Shown in pieces: positions 9,464 through 18,957 of a stretch of 64,000 nucleotides of DNA. The notes under the pieces were generated by a model, which was not told the DNA's origin, did not search any database, and saw only the letters and a list, made by a program, of their open reading frames with translations. Both the position numbers and the translations under genes were made by a program. The stretch's first letter is position 1. Every line of letters starts with the position of its first letter. Origin of the DNA: Kalymmatonema hyalinum WJT4-NPBG1. Its GTDB lineage: Bacteria; Cyanobacteriota; Cyanobacteriia; Cyanobacteriales; Nostocaceae. The DNA lies in contig JAHHIB010000039.1 of the NCBI GenBank assembly GCA_019359075.1, forward strand, positions 1-64,000, read 5' to 3'.

Positions 9464-11014
9464 CTAAGAAGCTGTTTCTCTAGCTGTACCAGAACCAGAA
9501 CCTAGCTTTTTCGGAGACGCGGAACTCTCGCGACGTCCTGTCCGCAGTTTGGGCTTGGAACTGTGTTTGTCTCCTTCTGTGGCGCTGCCGTCTGATGGTA
9601 CCCAAGCGGAGCGAGTGCGTTCACCAGAAAACTCACCGCGACGGTTGTTGGAACGCAGCCTGGGTTTGGCAGATGGCTGCATGATCTCTTCTTCTGGAAT
9701 GTCAAGTTCTGATTGCAGCCAAACAGGACGGGTTTGGTCGTAAGCGATTTGCAACGCAGCCGCAGCGATCGCCTGAGCGTCGTATTGTTCAATCAGTTCG
9801 CTCACCATCGGTAAAAATGAAGCCAAACGCTCGCCAGCCAAAGCTTCGCGCACTTGAACTTGCAATTTTTCTATCTGTCGTGCTTCAATTTGTGTCCGTG
9901 AAGGAATCGACAGGAGTTGCCAACTTTGGCGGTTATGGCGTTCAAACAGTTGCTGCTTGCGTCGCTCAAACGGCTGTACTAAAGAAATTGCTGTGCCTTC
10001 CTTACCAGCTCGACCAGTACGACCAATCCGGTGGACGTAGGTTTCTACGCTATCGGGTAAGTCGAAGTTGATGACGTGAGACAACTGGTCAACGTCCAAA
10101 CCTCGTGCCGCAATATCGGTTGCTACTACCCAGCGTACTTGACGGTTGCGGAACCGTGTTAGTAACCGTTCCCGTGCTTGTTGTGACAAATCACCGTGGT
10201 ATTCATCAACACTATGACCTGCCGCTTGCAGTTGATTGGTCAGTTCTGCTGCTGTACGTCTGGTGCGGACAAAGATTAAAGCCGATTCTGGATCTTCCAT
10301 TTCCAAGATGGGCTGTAAAGCTTTGGCTTTCGTCCAATGACGTGGTACAAGATAAGCGACTTGATTAATTTTGTTAGGAGCGGCTTTTGGCTGCTCAACA
10401 GTCACTGTCACTGGCGAGTGCAAGAACTTGTTCACCAATTGGCGAATCGAAGGTGGCATAGTTGCCGAGAACAGCGCTGTCTGCCGCTCTTGAGGTGCTT
10501 GTGAGAGAATTTTGTCTACATCGTCGATAAAGCCCATGCTCAACATTTCATCGGCTTCATCTAAGACAAACCACTTCACTCGATCCAGCTTCAAACTTCC
10601 TCGATCCAGCAGGTCTATGACTCGCCCTGGCGTACCGACAACCATGTGAACGCCGCGTTTGAGTTGTAACATTTGGCGCTCAATCGATTGACCACCGTAG
10701 ATTGCTAAAACCCGCAATCCTTGGCTTCCCATGAAGGTGCTGATTGCATCGTGAACTTGGATGGCTAACTCACGAGTCGGTGTCAGAACCACAGCTTGGA
10801 CTGCTTTTTGAGTCAGATCCAGCCGCTCTATGATCGGTAGGGAAAATGCCGCTGTTTTTCCTGTTCCTGTTTGCGATTGACCTACGACATCACGACCGCC
10901 CAGCAGGTGGGGAATTGCTTGCGTTTGAATGTTAGTTGGTGCGGTAAAGCCTAATTTTTCTAATTGCTCAACACGCTCTTGTGAAATTCCTAAATCTAGA
11001 AACGAAAGATTCAT
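9464..11014 (-). CDS. crhR: DEAD-box RNA helicase, CrhR type
   Basis: The 516-aa ATP-dependent RNA helicase remodels RNA duplexes. All SF2 DEAD motifs are intact: Q-motif (GFTAPTNIQTQAIP), motif I SQTGTGKT (about residues 47-54), Ia PTRELA, II DEAD, III SAT, IV IFVRTR, V ATDIAARGLD and VI HRIGRTGRAG. The region after the helicase core (PSRTQIEARQIEKLQ, ALAGERLASFLP, YDAQAIAAAALQ) matches the CrhR/DeaD cyanobacterial branch linked to cold and redox response. The basic, Ser-rich tail (about residues 445-516) is likely disordered and RNA-binding. ATG 11014 is preceded by GGAG. Confidence 0.92.
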   Translation of the reverse strand: MNLSFLDLGISQERVEQLEKLGFTAPTNIQTQAIPHLLGGRDVVGQSQTGTGKTAAFSLPIIERLDLTQKAVQAVVLTPTRELAIQVHDAISTFMGSQGLRVLAIYGGQSIERQMLQLKRGVHMVVGTPGRVIDLLDRGSLKLDRVKWFVLDEADEMLSMGFIDDVDKILSQAPQERQTALFSATMPPSIRQLVNKFLHSPVTVTVEQPKAAPNKINQVAYLVPRHWTKAKALQPILEMEDPESALIFVRTRRTAAELTNQLQAAGHSVDEYHGDLSQQARERLLTRFRNRQVRWVVATDIAARGLDVDQLSHVINFDLPDSVETYVHRIGRTGRAGKEGTAISLVQPFERRKQQLFERHNRQSWQLLSIPSRTQIEARQIEKLQVQVREALAGERLASFLPMVSELIEQYDAQAIAAAALQIAYDQTRPVWLQSELDIPEEEIMQPSAKPRLRSNNRRGEFSGERTRSAWVPSDGSATEGDKHSSKPKLRTGRRESSASPKKLGSGSGTARETAS

Positions 11015-11096
11015 CAAATCTCCTATGTTTTTCTTTGGTCTTGATAGATTGGTTAGTAGTTAGTGGTTATGGGTTAATAATGACAACTAATAACCA

Positions 11097-12416
11097 TTAA
11101 TTATTGACAACTTGACCATAAAGGTCGTAAGCATCAGCATTTTGGATAGCTACTGGCACGATTGTTCCTAATCGTGCTTCCCCATGAACTAACACTTGCC
11201 CATCGACTTCTGGGGAAAATCTGTCAGAACGACCAATTAATTCTCCTGTTACCGGATTTTCTTGTTCAATCAGAACATTGACCACTTTGCCAACTTCTTG
11301 TTGATTTTTCTTTAAAGAAATTGGCTGTTGGAGTTCCATCAATACGTTCCGCCGCTCATCCATGACGAATTGAGGCAGTTGGTTTGGTAGATTGTAGGCA
11401 GGAGTTCCTTCTTCGGGTGAAAAGGTGAAGACACCTACATGGTCGAATTCATGACGCTCGACAAACTGCAGGAGATGCTCAAAATGCTCGTGTGTCTCTC
11501 CTGGAAAACCGACAATAAATGTCGTTCGCAGCACAGCTTTTGGTAGTGCCTCTTTGATGCGTTCGATAATCGCATCATTGACTCGTCCTTGCCAGGGACG
11601 ATTCATGGCGCGGAGAATATCTGGATGGGAATGTTGTAGGGGCAAATCCAGGTAAGGCAAGACGTTGGGTGTTTCTTGAATGACCGCTATCACATCTGGG
11701 GTCAGTCCGGTGGGATAGGCATAGTGCATGCGAATCCACGGCACATCAACTTTCCCTAAGGCACGGAGTAATTCGGCTAACTTCGGCTTGCCGTAAATAT
11801 CAATACCGTAATTGGTGGTTATTTGGGAAATCAGAATAATTTCCTGTACCCCTTGACTTGCTAACTGCTCTGCTTCGGTTACTATTGATTCAATGGTACG
11901 CGATCGCTGGTTTCCCCGCAGGTGGGGAATTATGCAAAAAGCGCATCGGTAATCACAACCTTCAGCAACCCGCAGGTAAGCCACGCCTTCAGTCGTAGTG
12001 CGATAACGGGGTGTGGTTTCATCAGCAATGTAGGTTGGGTGTGAACTTACGATCTTAACCCGCTTGCCTTGTTCTACCTGCTGAATGACATCGACTATTT
12101 TGTGGTAATCCCCGGTTCCTACTACGGCTACCGCTTCGGGCAACTCTTCCAATAACTGTTCTTGGAAGTGCTGCGCCATACAGCCTGTGATAACGATTTT
12201 TTTATCTGCTTCTGCCAGTTCCACTAAGGTTCTGACAGATTCTTCTCTTGCTGCTTCAATAAAACTACATGTATTGACTATAACATAATCTGCTAACTGT
12301 TCATCAGAATCTACGCTGTAGCCTGCTTCTACTAGCAGTCCTAGCATATGTTCTGTGTCAACTCGATTTTTCTCGCAGCCTAGGTGAGAAATTGAAATTG
12401 TTGGCTTGTCACCCAT
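11097..12416 (-). CDS. rimO: Ribosomal protein S12 methylthiotransferase
   Basis: The 439-aa radical SAM enzyme attaches a methylthio group to an aspartate of ribosomal protein S12. The N-terminal UPF0004 domain carries three cysteines for the auxiliary cluster (HLGCEKN, NTCSFI, TGCMAQ). The radical SAM cluster motif is [20 protein letters not shown], and the C-terminal TRAM domain (about 375-439) ends the protein. [12 protein letters not shown] and the C-terminal sequence favour RimO over the tRNA enzyme MiaB. It is co-directional with crhR, with an 82-bp gap that could carry the crhR promoter. Confidence 0.95.
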   Translation of the reverse strand: MGDKPTISISHLGCEKNRVDTEHMLGLLVEAGYSVDSDEQLADYVIVNTCSFIEAAREESVRTLVELAEADKKIVITGCMAQHFQEQLLEELPEAVAVVGTGDYHKIVDVIQQVEQGKRVKIVSSHPTYIADETTPRYRTTTEGVAYLRVAEGCDYRCAFCIIPHLRGNQRSRTIESIVTEAEQLASQGVQEIILISQITTNYGIDIYGKPKLAELLRALGKVDVPWIRMHYAYPTGLTPDVIAVIQETPNVLPYLDLPLQHSHPDILRAMNRPWQGRVNDAIIERIKEALPKAVLRTTFIVGFPGETHEHFEHLLQFVERHEFDHVGVFTFSPEEGTPAYNLPNQLPQFVMDERRNVLMELQQPISLKKNQQEVGKVVNVLIEQENPVTGELIGRSDRFSPEVDGQVLVHGEARLGTIVPVAIQNADAYDLYGQVVNN

Positions 12417-13257
12417 ATTAACAAAGAGTCTTTAGGTTTTTTCATCTACTTAAACGCGCTTGAGCGCAAAATTTTTGCTTGAGATATCAACGAGGTCAAA
12501 ACCTCTCAAACTAAGCCATGACCTCCAATAGTCTTACACACCGTCAAAGCAAGCTACGACCATGATGAATCTGGAGTTCATGCTATGATAGCTTTATTAA
12601 TCTCTTTTTCAGGGGAAAATAGACAGAATTTAGATAAATTGGACACTAGTAGTTAATCTTTTTTAAAATTTTGCCTGTTGGTATTGTACATTACCGCAAA
12701 GTGTATGTTATTTATCAACCTACTGGGAAGCCACTCTCTAAATGACACTGGTTTTAGTCAGGAGCGGAGTCATCCATCTCGGCGAAACCAAGTGTGTGTG
12801 GCGCATTTGGAGAAGTCGCTACCAGTCGCGAAAATATCGCGTGACTACGCTTGTATAGCGGTAATGCTACCCTTTGGCTCAGGCGATACCTGTACCTTGA
12901 TTAGGCGAGATGCCTTTTCATCGGGAAGCTGCCTCGCGTCTTATGAGCGGCAAACTCCTCTTCTATTCATATGTTATCTTAACATATCTTAGGGAAAGTG
13001 TGACGCTAAATTCCATCTAAAGGAGGAGGTAAGCAATTTCCCTTTGAAAGTCGAAGAAACCAGTGCTAGCAAGCATCCTAAGTGCTAACAGGGTGCAAAT
13101 GAAATGCCTGACAGAAATGGCAGCACGGTTGAAACACAGAAGCCGTAAGTCACCTCAAAGGAAGTACAGCGCCCTTTACTTTACTTAAGCCCTTTACTTT
13201 ACTTAATTAGTAATGAGTCATAAGTAAATAGTCAATAGTTACCAGCGATAATAACAA
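12417..13257. other. Long gene-free region with hairpins, possible structured RNA
   Basis: No supported protein gene was found; one 104-codon frame at 12678 has no recognisable composition or start signal. There are several local stems: ATATGTT/AACATAT at 12969-12987, TGCC/GGCA and ACGG/CCGT around 13104-13150, and a purine-rich AAAGGAGGAGG at 13019. A tandem pair of CCCTTTACTTTACTTAA lies at about 13172-13207. The GC-richer 12745-12955 stretch is unlike nearby AT-rich spacers and could be a non-coding RNA or mobile-element debris. Confidence 0.35.
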
Positions 13258-13440
13258 ATGACTAAGGACCCTTCGGGTATGCGCAAAGCGCACGCCAAAG
13301 GCGTTCGCGAAGCGTCTCTGAAAGAGATACGCCAGTCGCCTAGGTCGGGAAACCCCAACGGGAGAGCCAGTTGCCTACGGAGGGAAACCCTCCTGCAGCA
13401 CTGGTCTCACCTCCTGCAGCGCTGGCTCACTAAGGACTGA
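13258..13440. repeat. Short GC-rich palindromic repeat cluster
   Basis: This block is built of the same type of palindromes as 2330-2582: GCGCAAAGCGC, GGCGTTCGCGAAGCG, GTCGGGAAACCCC and GGAGGGAAACCCTCCTGCAG. A near-duplicate CTCACCTCCTGCAGCGCTGG follows. The frame is open for 60 codons, but the sequence is repeat-derived, so no gene is called. It ends 25 bp before btpA. Confidence 0.6.
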
Positions 13441-13465
13441 AGACTCCGTAAAGCGGGTTAAAGAC

Positions 13466-14314
13466 GTGACTTTATATCAGCTATTTAAAACCCGAACACC
13501 AATTATTGGCGTAGTTCACCTACTACCGTTACCTACCTCGCCGCGCTGGGGAGGTAGCCTGAAAGCAGTTATAGACCGTGCCGAACAAGAAGCAACAGCC
13601 CTAGCAAGTGGAGGGGTTGACGGCATTATTGTGGAGAATTTTTTCGACGCGCCGTTTCCCAAAAACCAGGTGGATCCAGCGGTTGTGAGTGCCATGACCG
13701 TAGTGGTACAGCGGATACAGAATTTGGTGACACTACCAGTAGGTATAAATGTTTTGCGGAACGATGGCAGAAGCGCAATAGCGATCGCCACCTGCACAAA
13801 AGCGCAATTCATTCGCCTGAATGTACTGACAGGTGTCATGGCAACCGACCAGGGAATCATTGAGGGAGAAGCTCATCAACTGCTACGCTATCGCAGAGAG
13901 TTAGGCAGCGATGTGAAAATTTTCGCCGATGTGTTGGTCAAACACGCCCGTCCGTTGAGTGCGGTGAATCTGACCACTGCGGTGCAAGACACAATAGAGC
14001 GCGGTTTGGCAGATGCAGTGATTATGTCTGGCTGGGCTACAGGTGATCCTCCAAACCTACAAGATTTGGAAATGGCAACTTCTGCTGCTCACGGCACTCC
14101 AGTGTTTATTGGCAGTGGAGCAAGTTGGGAAAATATTGGTACACTCCTGGTGGCGGCAGATGGTGTGATTGTTTCGAGTGCCCTGAAACGCCACGGTCGC
14201 CGCGAGCAACCGATAGACCCAAATCGGGTGAGTCAGTTTGTGGAAGCTGCACGTAAAGGTTGGAACTCTAAAGAGGAAACACAATCAATTCCTTCTGTAA
14301 AGCTACACTCATAG
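13466..14314 (+). CDS. btpA: BtpA-family photosystem I biogenesis protein
   Basis: The 282-aa TIM-barrel protein is of the BtpA family; in Synechocystis, BtpA is a thylakoid-associated factor needed for stable accumulation of photosystem I reaction-centre proteins. Motifs seen are PIIGVVHLLPLPTSPRW at the start, GVDGIIVENFFDAPF, VGINVLRNDGRSAIAIA, FIRLNVLTGVMATDQG, ADVIMSGWATGDPP-like and PVFIGSGASWENI. The start is GTG 13466, giving MTLYQLF; the next in-frame start would cut into the barrel. It lies immediately downstream of a repeat block and 140 bp upstream of the VKOR fusion gene, so the two could be cotranscribed. Confidence 0.92.
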   Translation: MTLYQLFKTRTPIIGVVHLLPLPTSPRWGGSLKAVIDRAEQEATALASGGVDGIIVENFFDAPFPKNQVDPAVVSAMTVVVQRIQNLVTLPVGINVLRNDGRSAIAIATCTKAQFIRLNVLTGVMATDQGIIEGEAHQLLRYRRELGSDVKIFADVLVKHARPLSAVNLTTAVQDTIERGLADAVIMSGWATGDPPNLQDLEMATSAAHGTPVFIGSGASWENIGTLLVAADGVIVSSALKRHGRREQPIDPNRVSQFVEAARKGWNSKEETQSIPSVKLHS

Positions 14315-14456
14315 GTACGGAATAGGTCATGGGTGATGGGTAGTCATGAATGATGAATTATAAATGAGGAAAAACACAATTCGTAATTCATCATTCATCC
14401 AGGATGACCCTTTAACTCATTACCAGTTCTCAATTCCTAATTTTCTATTGCAGTTT

Positions 14457-15422
14457 ATGAATCGCCGCCGTACGACTCCCTGGATTCATAGATGGTCGCG
14501 GATATTGATTGCCGCGATCGCATCTGTTGGTGCATTGACAACGGGTTATCTCACCGTAGTTAAGTTGACACAAGGTTCCGCCGCTTGCCCCACCAATAGC
14601 TGTGATTTAGTACTGTCTAGCCCTTATGCTACCGTTCTCGGGCTACCTTTAGCCTTGTTTGGCTTTCTCGCTTACGCTAGCATGGCTATCTTCGCTTTGG
14701 CTCCTTTGGCAGTTAACCCAGCACAAAGTAAAGATACCCGGACAAAGCTGGAAAATTGGACGTGGTTGCTGCTTTTGGCAGGTGCGATCGCCATGTCTGT
14801 CTTCAGTGGGTACTTAATGTACCTGCTATTTTTCAAAATCAAAGCAGTCTGTCTCTACTGTCTTGCCTCGGCTATCTTCTCCACCAGCCTCTTAGTGCTG
14901 ACGATGATTGGTCGCACATGGGAAGATATAGGACAAATCTTCTTTACCGCCATTGTTGTGGGCATGGTAACGCTGATTGGTACTTTAGGCGTTTATGCGA
15001 ATGTGAATAACCCTAGTGCTAACACTGGCTCTAATAGTGCTAGCTTAGAACCAACAGGACAACCCACACTTGGAGTTGGTTGGCCCATCACTACCACCTC
15101 TGGTGAGGCAGAAATTCAGTTGGCACGTCACCTGACCAAAATAGGTGCTAAAGAATACATAGCTTGGTGGTGTCCTCATTGCCATGAACAAAAGCAACTG
15201 TTTGGTAAAGAGGCGTATCAAGAAATTAAGCACATAGAGTGCGACCCGCAGGGCAAAGATGCCCGTCCAGATTTGTGCAAAACAGCTGGCATTCAAGGCT
15301 TTCCTACTTGGGAAATTAACGGTAAACTTTATCCCAACGTGCAAGCATTAGAGAAATTAGCGCAAATTTCTGGTTATCAAGGTCCGCGCAACTTTAAGAA
15401 TTTTCCTGACGCTTTCAAGTAG
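14457..15422 (+). CDS. VKOR-thioredoxin fusion (thiol oxidation)
   Basis: The 321-aa bifunctional membrane protein couples quinone reduction to disulfide formation in lumen or periplasmic proteins. The N-terminal half is a VKOR domain with about five membrane spans, a shuttle cysteine pair (AACPTNSCDLV) and the quinone-facing CLYC (KAVCLYCLAS). The C-terminal half is a thioredoxin-like domain with active site CPHC (AWWCPHCHEQKQLF) and cis-Pro loop QGFPTW. This is the SynVKOR layout needed in cyanobacteria for photosystem assembly. The frame is open from 14364, but ATG 14457 (MNRRRTTPWIHRWSRIL) is preferred because it gives the normal length and a positive-inside N terminus. Confidence 0.92.
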   Translation: MNRRRTTPWIHRWSRILIAAIASVGALTTGYLTVVKLTQGSAACPTNSCDLVLSSPYATVLGLPLALFGFLAYASMAIFALAPLAVNPAQSKDTRTKLENWTWLLLLAGAIAMSVFSGYLMYLLFFKIKAVCLYCLASAIFSTSLLVLTMIGRTWEDIGQIFFTAIVVGMVTLIGTLGVYANVNNPSANTGSNSASLEPTGQPTLGVGWPITTTSGEAEIQLARHLTKIGAKEYIAWWCPHCHEQKQLFGKEAYQEIKHIECDPQGKDARPDLCKTAGIQGFPTWEINGKLYPNVQALEKLAQISGYQGPRNFKNFPDAFK

Positions 15423-15732
15423 TCTGCAGGCAGCAGCATAACTTAAGACAAAAAAGTCGGCTGGTAGTAATGTATGACTTGTGCTCTACCATCTGACTTA
15501 TTTTTTTTATGAGTCACACTCTACCATCTGACTTATTTATTTTGATGTTGCGAAAGATACCATTGCCGTTTTACGAAATGATGAGTAATTTATATCAGAG
15601 ACATCTGAGATTGTCTTTAATAACTCAACGAGTAGATTAACAGGTTATAAAGCAGTAAGGGTAGCCTATGAACTGCATTCGCCAGGTCGTTAATAATTAC
15701 AAAAATATAAAAATATTTCTCCCAACTAGGTT
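15423..15732. other. Intergenic with 20-bp direct repeat
   Basis: No gene is present. A 20-bp sequence (CTCTACCATCTGACTTATTT) occurs at 15484-15503 and again at 15519-15538 with a T-rich spacer. The rest is an AT-rich leader of the downstream diguanylate cyclase gene. Confidence 0.6.
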
Positions 15733-17940
15733 ATGGGAATAAGTAAGCAGCTTAGTCAGCGTCTTGTGAAGTTACTGTTTGCACTGCAACAACCACTTAA
15801 TCAAGGACGTAGGGAACTTTTTACCGCCTCAAGCGTAGCAGCCTGTATTCTATTGCTGCGCTCTTTCGGATTCATGCAATATTTAGAGTGGGCAGCTTTG
15901 GATTATCTTTTTCAGTTGCGTCCACAGGAGCCACCAGAGCAGCGCATTACAATTGTAACGATTGACGAAGCTTCTTTACACCAAGTCGGTTCATGGCCAA
16001 TTCCAGACCGCAATATTGCTGAGGTGTTGCAAAAATTAAAAGATAACCAACCTCGGGCTATTGGTTTAGATATTTACCGTAATTTACCAGTGGAACCAGG
16101 TCATCAGGATTTGGTTAAAGCTTACAAATCCATACCAAACTTGGTTGGAATTGAACTCCTGTCCAATAATAAAAACACCAGTGTTCCTCCACCATCGTGG
16201 CTTTATCAGACCCGCCGAGTAGGTTTTAACAATGTGGTGTATGACGCTGATGGCAAAGTACGTCGTAGCTTATTATATTGGCACATTAATCATCAAGCAC
16301 ACGAAAGTTTTGCTTTGAAACTCGCTTTAATGTATTTAAAGCCCGAGGGTATTACTCCCAAAAAAGCAAAAAACAATCATGACTATTTACAGTTGGGTAA
16401 GGCTGAGTTCCGCCGTTTTCAGCCTAATGATGGTGGCTACGTGGGAGCTGATAACAGAGGATACCAAATTTTGTCCAATTTTCCCAAAGTTGGCACCGGA
16501 AGCTCATCAGTGGAAGGTTATGGCTTCCGCAAGGTATCGATGCGAGATGTGTTAAACAATCAGGTACCACCAAGTTGGATTAAAGACCGCATTGTACTTA
16601 TTGGTTCCACTGCGACTAGTCTCCAGGATTTTGTATTTTTCCCATATTCCAGCCGTCTGATTGGTACGGTCAAGCCTGTGGCTGGCATTGAACTACAAGC
16701 TCATTTTATCAGTGAGATTATCTCAGCCGCCATCGAAGGAAGACCTTTACTCAAAGTTTGGTCTCACCTTATAGAATCGTTGTGGATTTGTGCTTGGGCT
16801 TATGTGGGAGCAGTTGTAACCAGGCGAATACAACGTCCAAGCTTAAACTTTATCAGCATTCTACTATTATACTTTGTGCTATGTGGAAGCGCCTACCTTG
16901 CTTTGTTGTTTGGTTGGTGGATACCAGTTGTACCTGCGTTGCTCACCTTTAGTAGCTCAGCTATTGCAATCACTTATCAAGTTGCATATCGTCAGGAAGA
17001 ATTGAAACGCTCCAAAGAGTTTTTGCATCAACTCATCAATAAGATTCCTGATCCAATTTTTGTCAAAAATAAAAAACATCAGTGGATAGCCTTAAATGAG
17101 GCTTATTGTCAATTTATTGGCTATCCCGAAAATGTGTTAATTGAAAAGTCTGACTATGACTTTTTCCCCAAGCATGAGGCGGATGCTTTTCGTGCCTCAG
17201 ATGATCTCGTTTTTCAAACGCAGCAACCCCATGAAAACGAAGAAGACTTTACAGACGCGCGTGGAATCACTCATGTGATTGCCACAAAGCGATCGCTTCA
17301 TAAAGATGCCGCAGGCAATTTCTTCTTAGTTGGGGTTATGCGAGATATTACCGTACGCAAGCGCATGGAAGACGAACTCAGACGTGCTGCTGACGACTTA
17401 TCTCGGATGAACAAACAATTAAAAGTCAAAGAAGACCACTTACGTTATCTTGCTTATAACGATGCCCTGACTGGTCTACCCAATCGTAAATATTTTATAG
17501 AACAACTTCAAGAGTCCCTTTTGTGGGCACAGGAAAATAATTCGTTAACAGGGCTGCTATTTATTGATTTAGATGGCTTCAAACAAGTTAACGATACCTT
17601 TGGGCATGAGATAGGCGATCGCCTGTTGATAACCGTTGCCCAACGTCTCACGCACTGCTTACGTAGCAGTGATACTGTTTCTCGCTTGGGTGGTGATGAA
17701 TTCACCGTCATTTTACGGGCAATTCCCAAGCTACAAGCTGCTGCTACAGTCGCTGAAAAAATTCTAGCAACTCTTACTGAGCCGATTGTCTTAGAAGGAC
17801 ATAAAATGAAAATCTCCGCCAGTATTGGCATCAGTTTCTACCCAAGTAACAGCCGAGACAGTGAAGCTTTGATTAAGCTGGCAGACAATGCAATGTACCG
17901 TGCCAAGCATCTCGGGAAAAATCGGTATGAGTTTGCCTAA
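15733..17940 (+). CDS. CHASE2-PAS-GGDEF diguanylate cyclase
   Basis: This is a 735-aa membrane sensor that should make cyclic di-GMP. A short N-terminal segment leads into an extracytoplasmic CHASE2 domain (about residues 45-340; LDYLFQLRPQEPPEQRITIVTIDEASL is typical). Three membrane spans follow at about 345-420, then a PAS domain (about 430-555), a coiled coil, and a GGDEF domain (about 575-735). The active-site motif SRLGGDEFTVIL is intact, and the inhibitory I-site RxxD is present as RSSD five residues before it, so product feedback is expected. There is no EAL domain. It appears monocistronic. Confidence 0.93.
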   Translation: MGISKQLSQRLVKLLFALQQPLNQGRRELFTASSVAACILLLRSFGFMQYLEWAALDYLFQLRPQEPPEQRITIVTIDEASLHQVGSWPIPDRNIAEVLQKLKDNQPRAIGLDIYRNLPVEPGHQDLVKAYKSIPNLVGIELLSNNKNTSVPPPSWLYQTRRVGFNNVVYDADGKVRRSLLYWHINHQAHESFALKLALMYLKPEGITPKKAKNNHDYLQLGKAEFRRFQPNDGGYVGADNRGYQILSNFPKVGTGSSSVEGYGFRKVSMRDVLNNQVPPSWIKDRIVLIGSTATSLQDFVFFPYSSRLIGTVKPVAGIELQAHFISEIISAAIEGRPLLKVWSHLIESLWICAWAYVGAVVTRRIQRPSLNFISILLLYFVLCGSAYLALLFGWWIPVVPALLTFSSSAIAITYQVAYRQEELKRSKEFLHQLINKIPDPIFVKNKKHQWIALNEAYCQFIGYPENVLIEKSDYDFFPKHEADAFRASDDLVFQTQQPHENEEDFTDARGITHVIATKRSLHKDAAGNFFLVGVMRDITVRKRMEDELRRAADDLSRMNKQLKVKEDHLRYLAYNDALTGLPNRKYFIEQLQESLLWAQENNSLTGLLFIDLDGFKQVNDTFGHEIGDRLLITVAQRLTHCLRSSDTVSRLGGDEFTVILRAIPKLQAAATVAEKILATLTEPIVLEGHKMKISASIGISFYPSNSRDSEALIKLADNAMYRAKHLGKNRYEFA

Positions 17941-18605
17941 TGAGTGATTTTTCTTGTGAGATGCTATCTCGCCCGTCCTAAACTATCGTCTAAATATTGA
18001 TACTCCCACGGCGCGTAGAAAACACGGCGTTAGCTCGTTTTCATTTAAAGCCGTGGGATTCTTGATTCCCTGGGGTTCTACTGAACTTACCCTCCTGCTT
18101 TGCATCTTGATCGTCTGCAAAAAACCTGCACTTGAGAGGCACACTTGAAAGGGTTTGAAGCTTTTGCCTTGTTGGCGCAACAGCTTAATACTGAGTTGCC
18201 TTTAAAGATGTCATGAAGGGCAGCACAAAGGAGTTCTAGAAGACGTGAACTGGTTCTCCCCACAAGTCGCACCCCAGTTCGATGGAATACGAACAACAAC
18301 TGCTATATTCAGATTTGATGAATTGTTTTTTTATACCAGTAAATGGATTGTGTTCACCAGTAACGTATTCACTCTTTCGGTAGAGGTAACTGACTACATT
18401 TTCATAATAAAACTTAACTAGCTTGAAATAGACAGTAAAAATAGACCTATAGTTAAGCTGCTATTTACCACTTACGCAAGATGGCACAGTTAAGTAATTA
18501 TCCTGATGACAGCGTGAACTTTATAATTTTTTAAATATATGTCTTCGTATTTTAGTAAAAAATAATACTAAATTAAATCAACTCAACGGGAATCTACAGA
18601 GGCGT
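17941..18605. other. Gene-free region with IS-like right-end debris
   Basis: No intact gene is present. On the minus strand, 18300-17985 resembles the 3' end of a cyanobacterial IS200/IS605-type tnpB followed by its right-end hairpin. TCCCACGGC (18004-18012) pairs perfectly with GCCGTGGGA (18050-18058), just after a sequence reading CCCCAGGGAATCAAGAATCCC. Only short broken frames (65 and 70 codons) are left and no TnpB catalytic motifs are seen. The region from 18300 to 18605 is AT-rich promoter-like DNA. Confidence 0.35.
18004..18058 (-). mobile_element. Putative IS200/IS605 right-end stem-loop
   Basis: A perfect 9-bp stem (TCCCACGGC/GCCGTGGGA) encloses a 37-nt loop that itself contains a second CACGGCG/CGCCGTG-type pairing option. 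Subterminal hairpins of this kind mark the ends of IS200/IS605 elements. No transposase remains beside it, so this is a remnant call only. Confidence 0.35.
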
Positions 18606-18944
18606 ATGAGAACTAGCTTGAGACTCACTAGTGTTGTGATATTTTTTATCGGAGCCTATCTGATAACTGCCAAAATTGCTGATACTGCGGCGGCTGTGGA
18701 TTCGCACACCACAGATAAAGCAGTTTTCAATGGAGTTAAACACAGTCAAAGTAGGGGCACGGCTAGCCTTTGCCCCTACCGAGTAGTGCATACAACTGAG
18801 AACTGCTATAATGAGGGGTTAGCAAATCTCAAGCTTGATACTCAAGTGTTCAAGCAAGCTGTTTCTGATGCTGAGTTAGATAATAATTACGAACCACCAA
18901 ATTATGGTGGTCCTGATAGCCAGTACGGTAGTGGTACTCGATAA
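18606..18944 (+). CDS. Small secreted protein carrying an inserted repeat
   Basis: The 112-aa product begins with a signal-peptide-like segment (MRTSLRLTSVVIFFIGAYLITAKIADTAAA). The C-terminal part is polar and Asn/Tyr/Gly-rich (DNNYEPPNYGGPDSQYGSGTR). The middle, about residues 44-65, is encoded by a 65-bp dispersed repeat also found at 21794-21861, and its translation there adds two cysteines. No family is recognised. A GAGG at 18599-18602 is close to the ATG. It may be a real exported peptide extended by repeat insertion; function unknown. Confidence 0.5.
   Translation: MRTSLRLTSVVIFFIGAYLITAKIADTAAAVDSHTTDKAVFNGVKHSQSRGTASLCPYRVVHTTENCYNEGLANLKLDTQVFKQAVSDAELDNNYEPPNYGGPDSQYGSGTR
18736..18800. 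repeat. Dispersed ~65-bp repeat, copy A (inside an ORF)
   Basis: It shares TTAAACACAGTCAAAGT at its left end, an inner GGGGCA...TGCCCC inverted pair, and GTGCATACAA at its right end with the copy at 21794-21861. Copy A sits in frame inside the small secreted-protein gene. Confidence 0.65.
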
Positions 18945-18957
18945 ACGATTCAAAATT

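Noticed and set aside
12678-12992. 104-codon plus-strand ORF
   Set aside because: It has no ribosome-binding site, no recognisable domain and no conserved composition, and it lies in a region with RNA-like stems.
12990-13190. Group II intron
   Set aside because: A GTGACGC-like start and several stems are seen, but no domain V (conserved AGC...GTT hairpin) and no reverse transcriptase are present.
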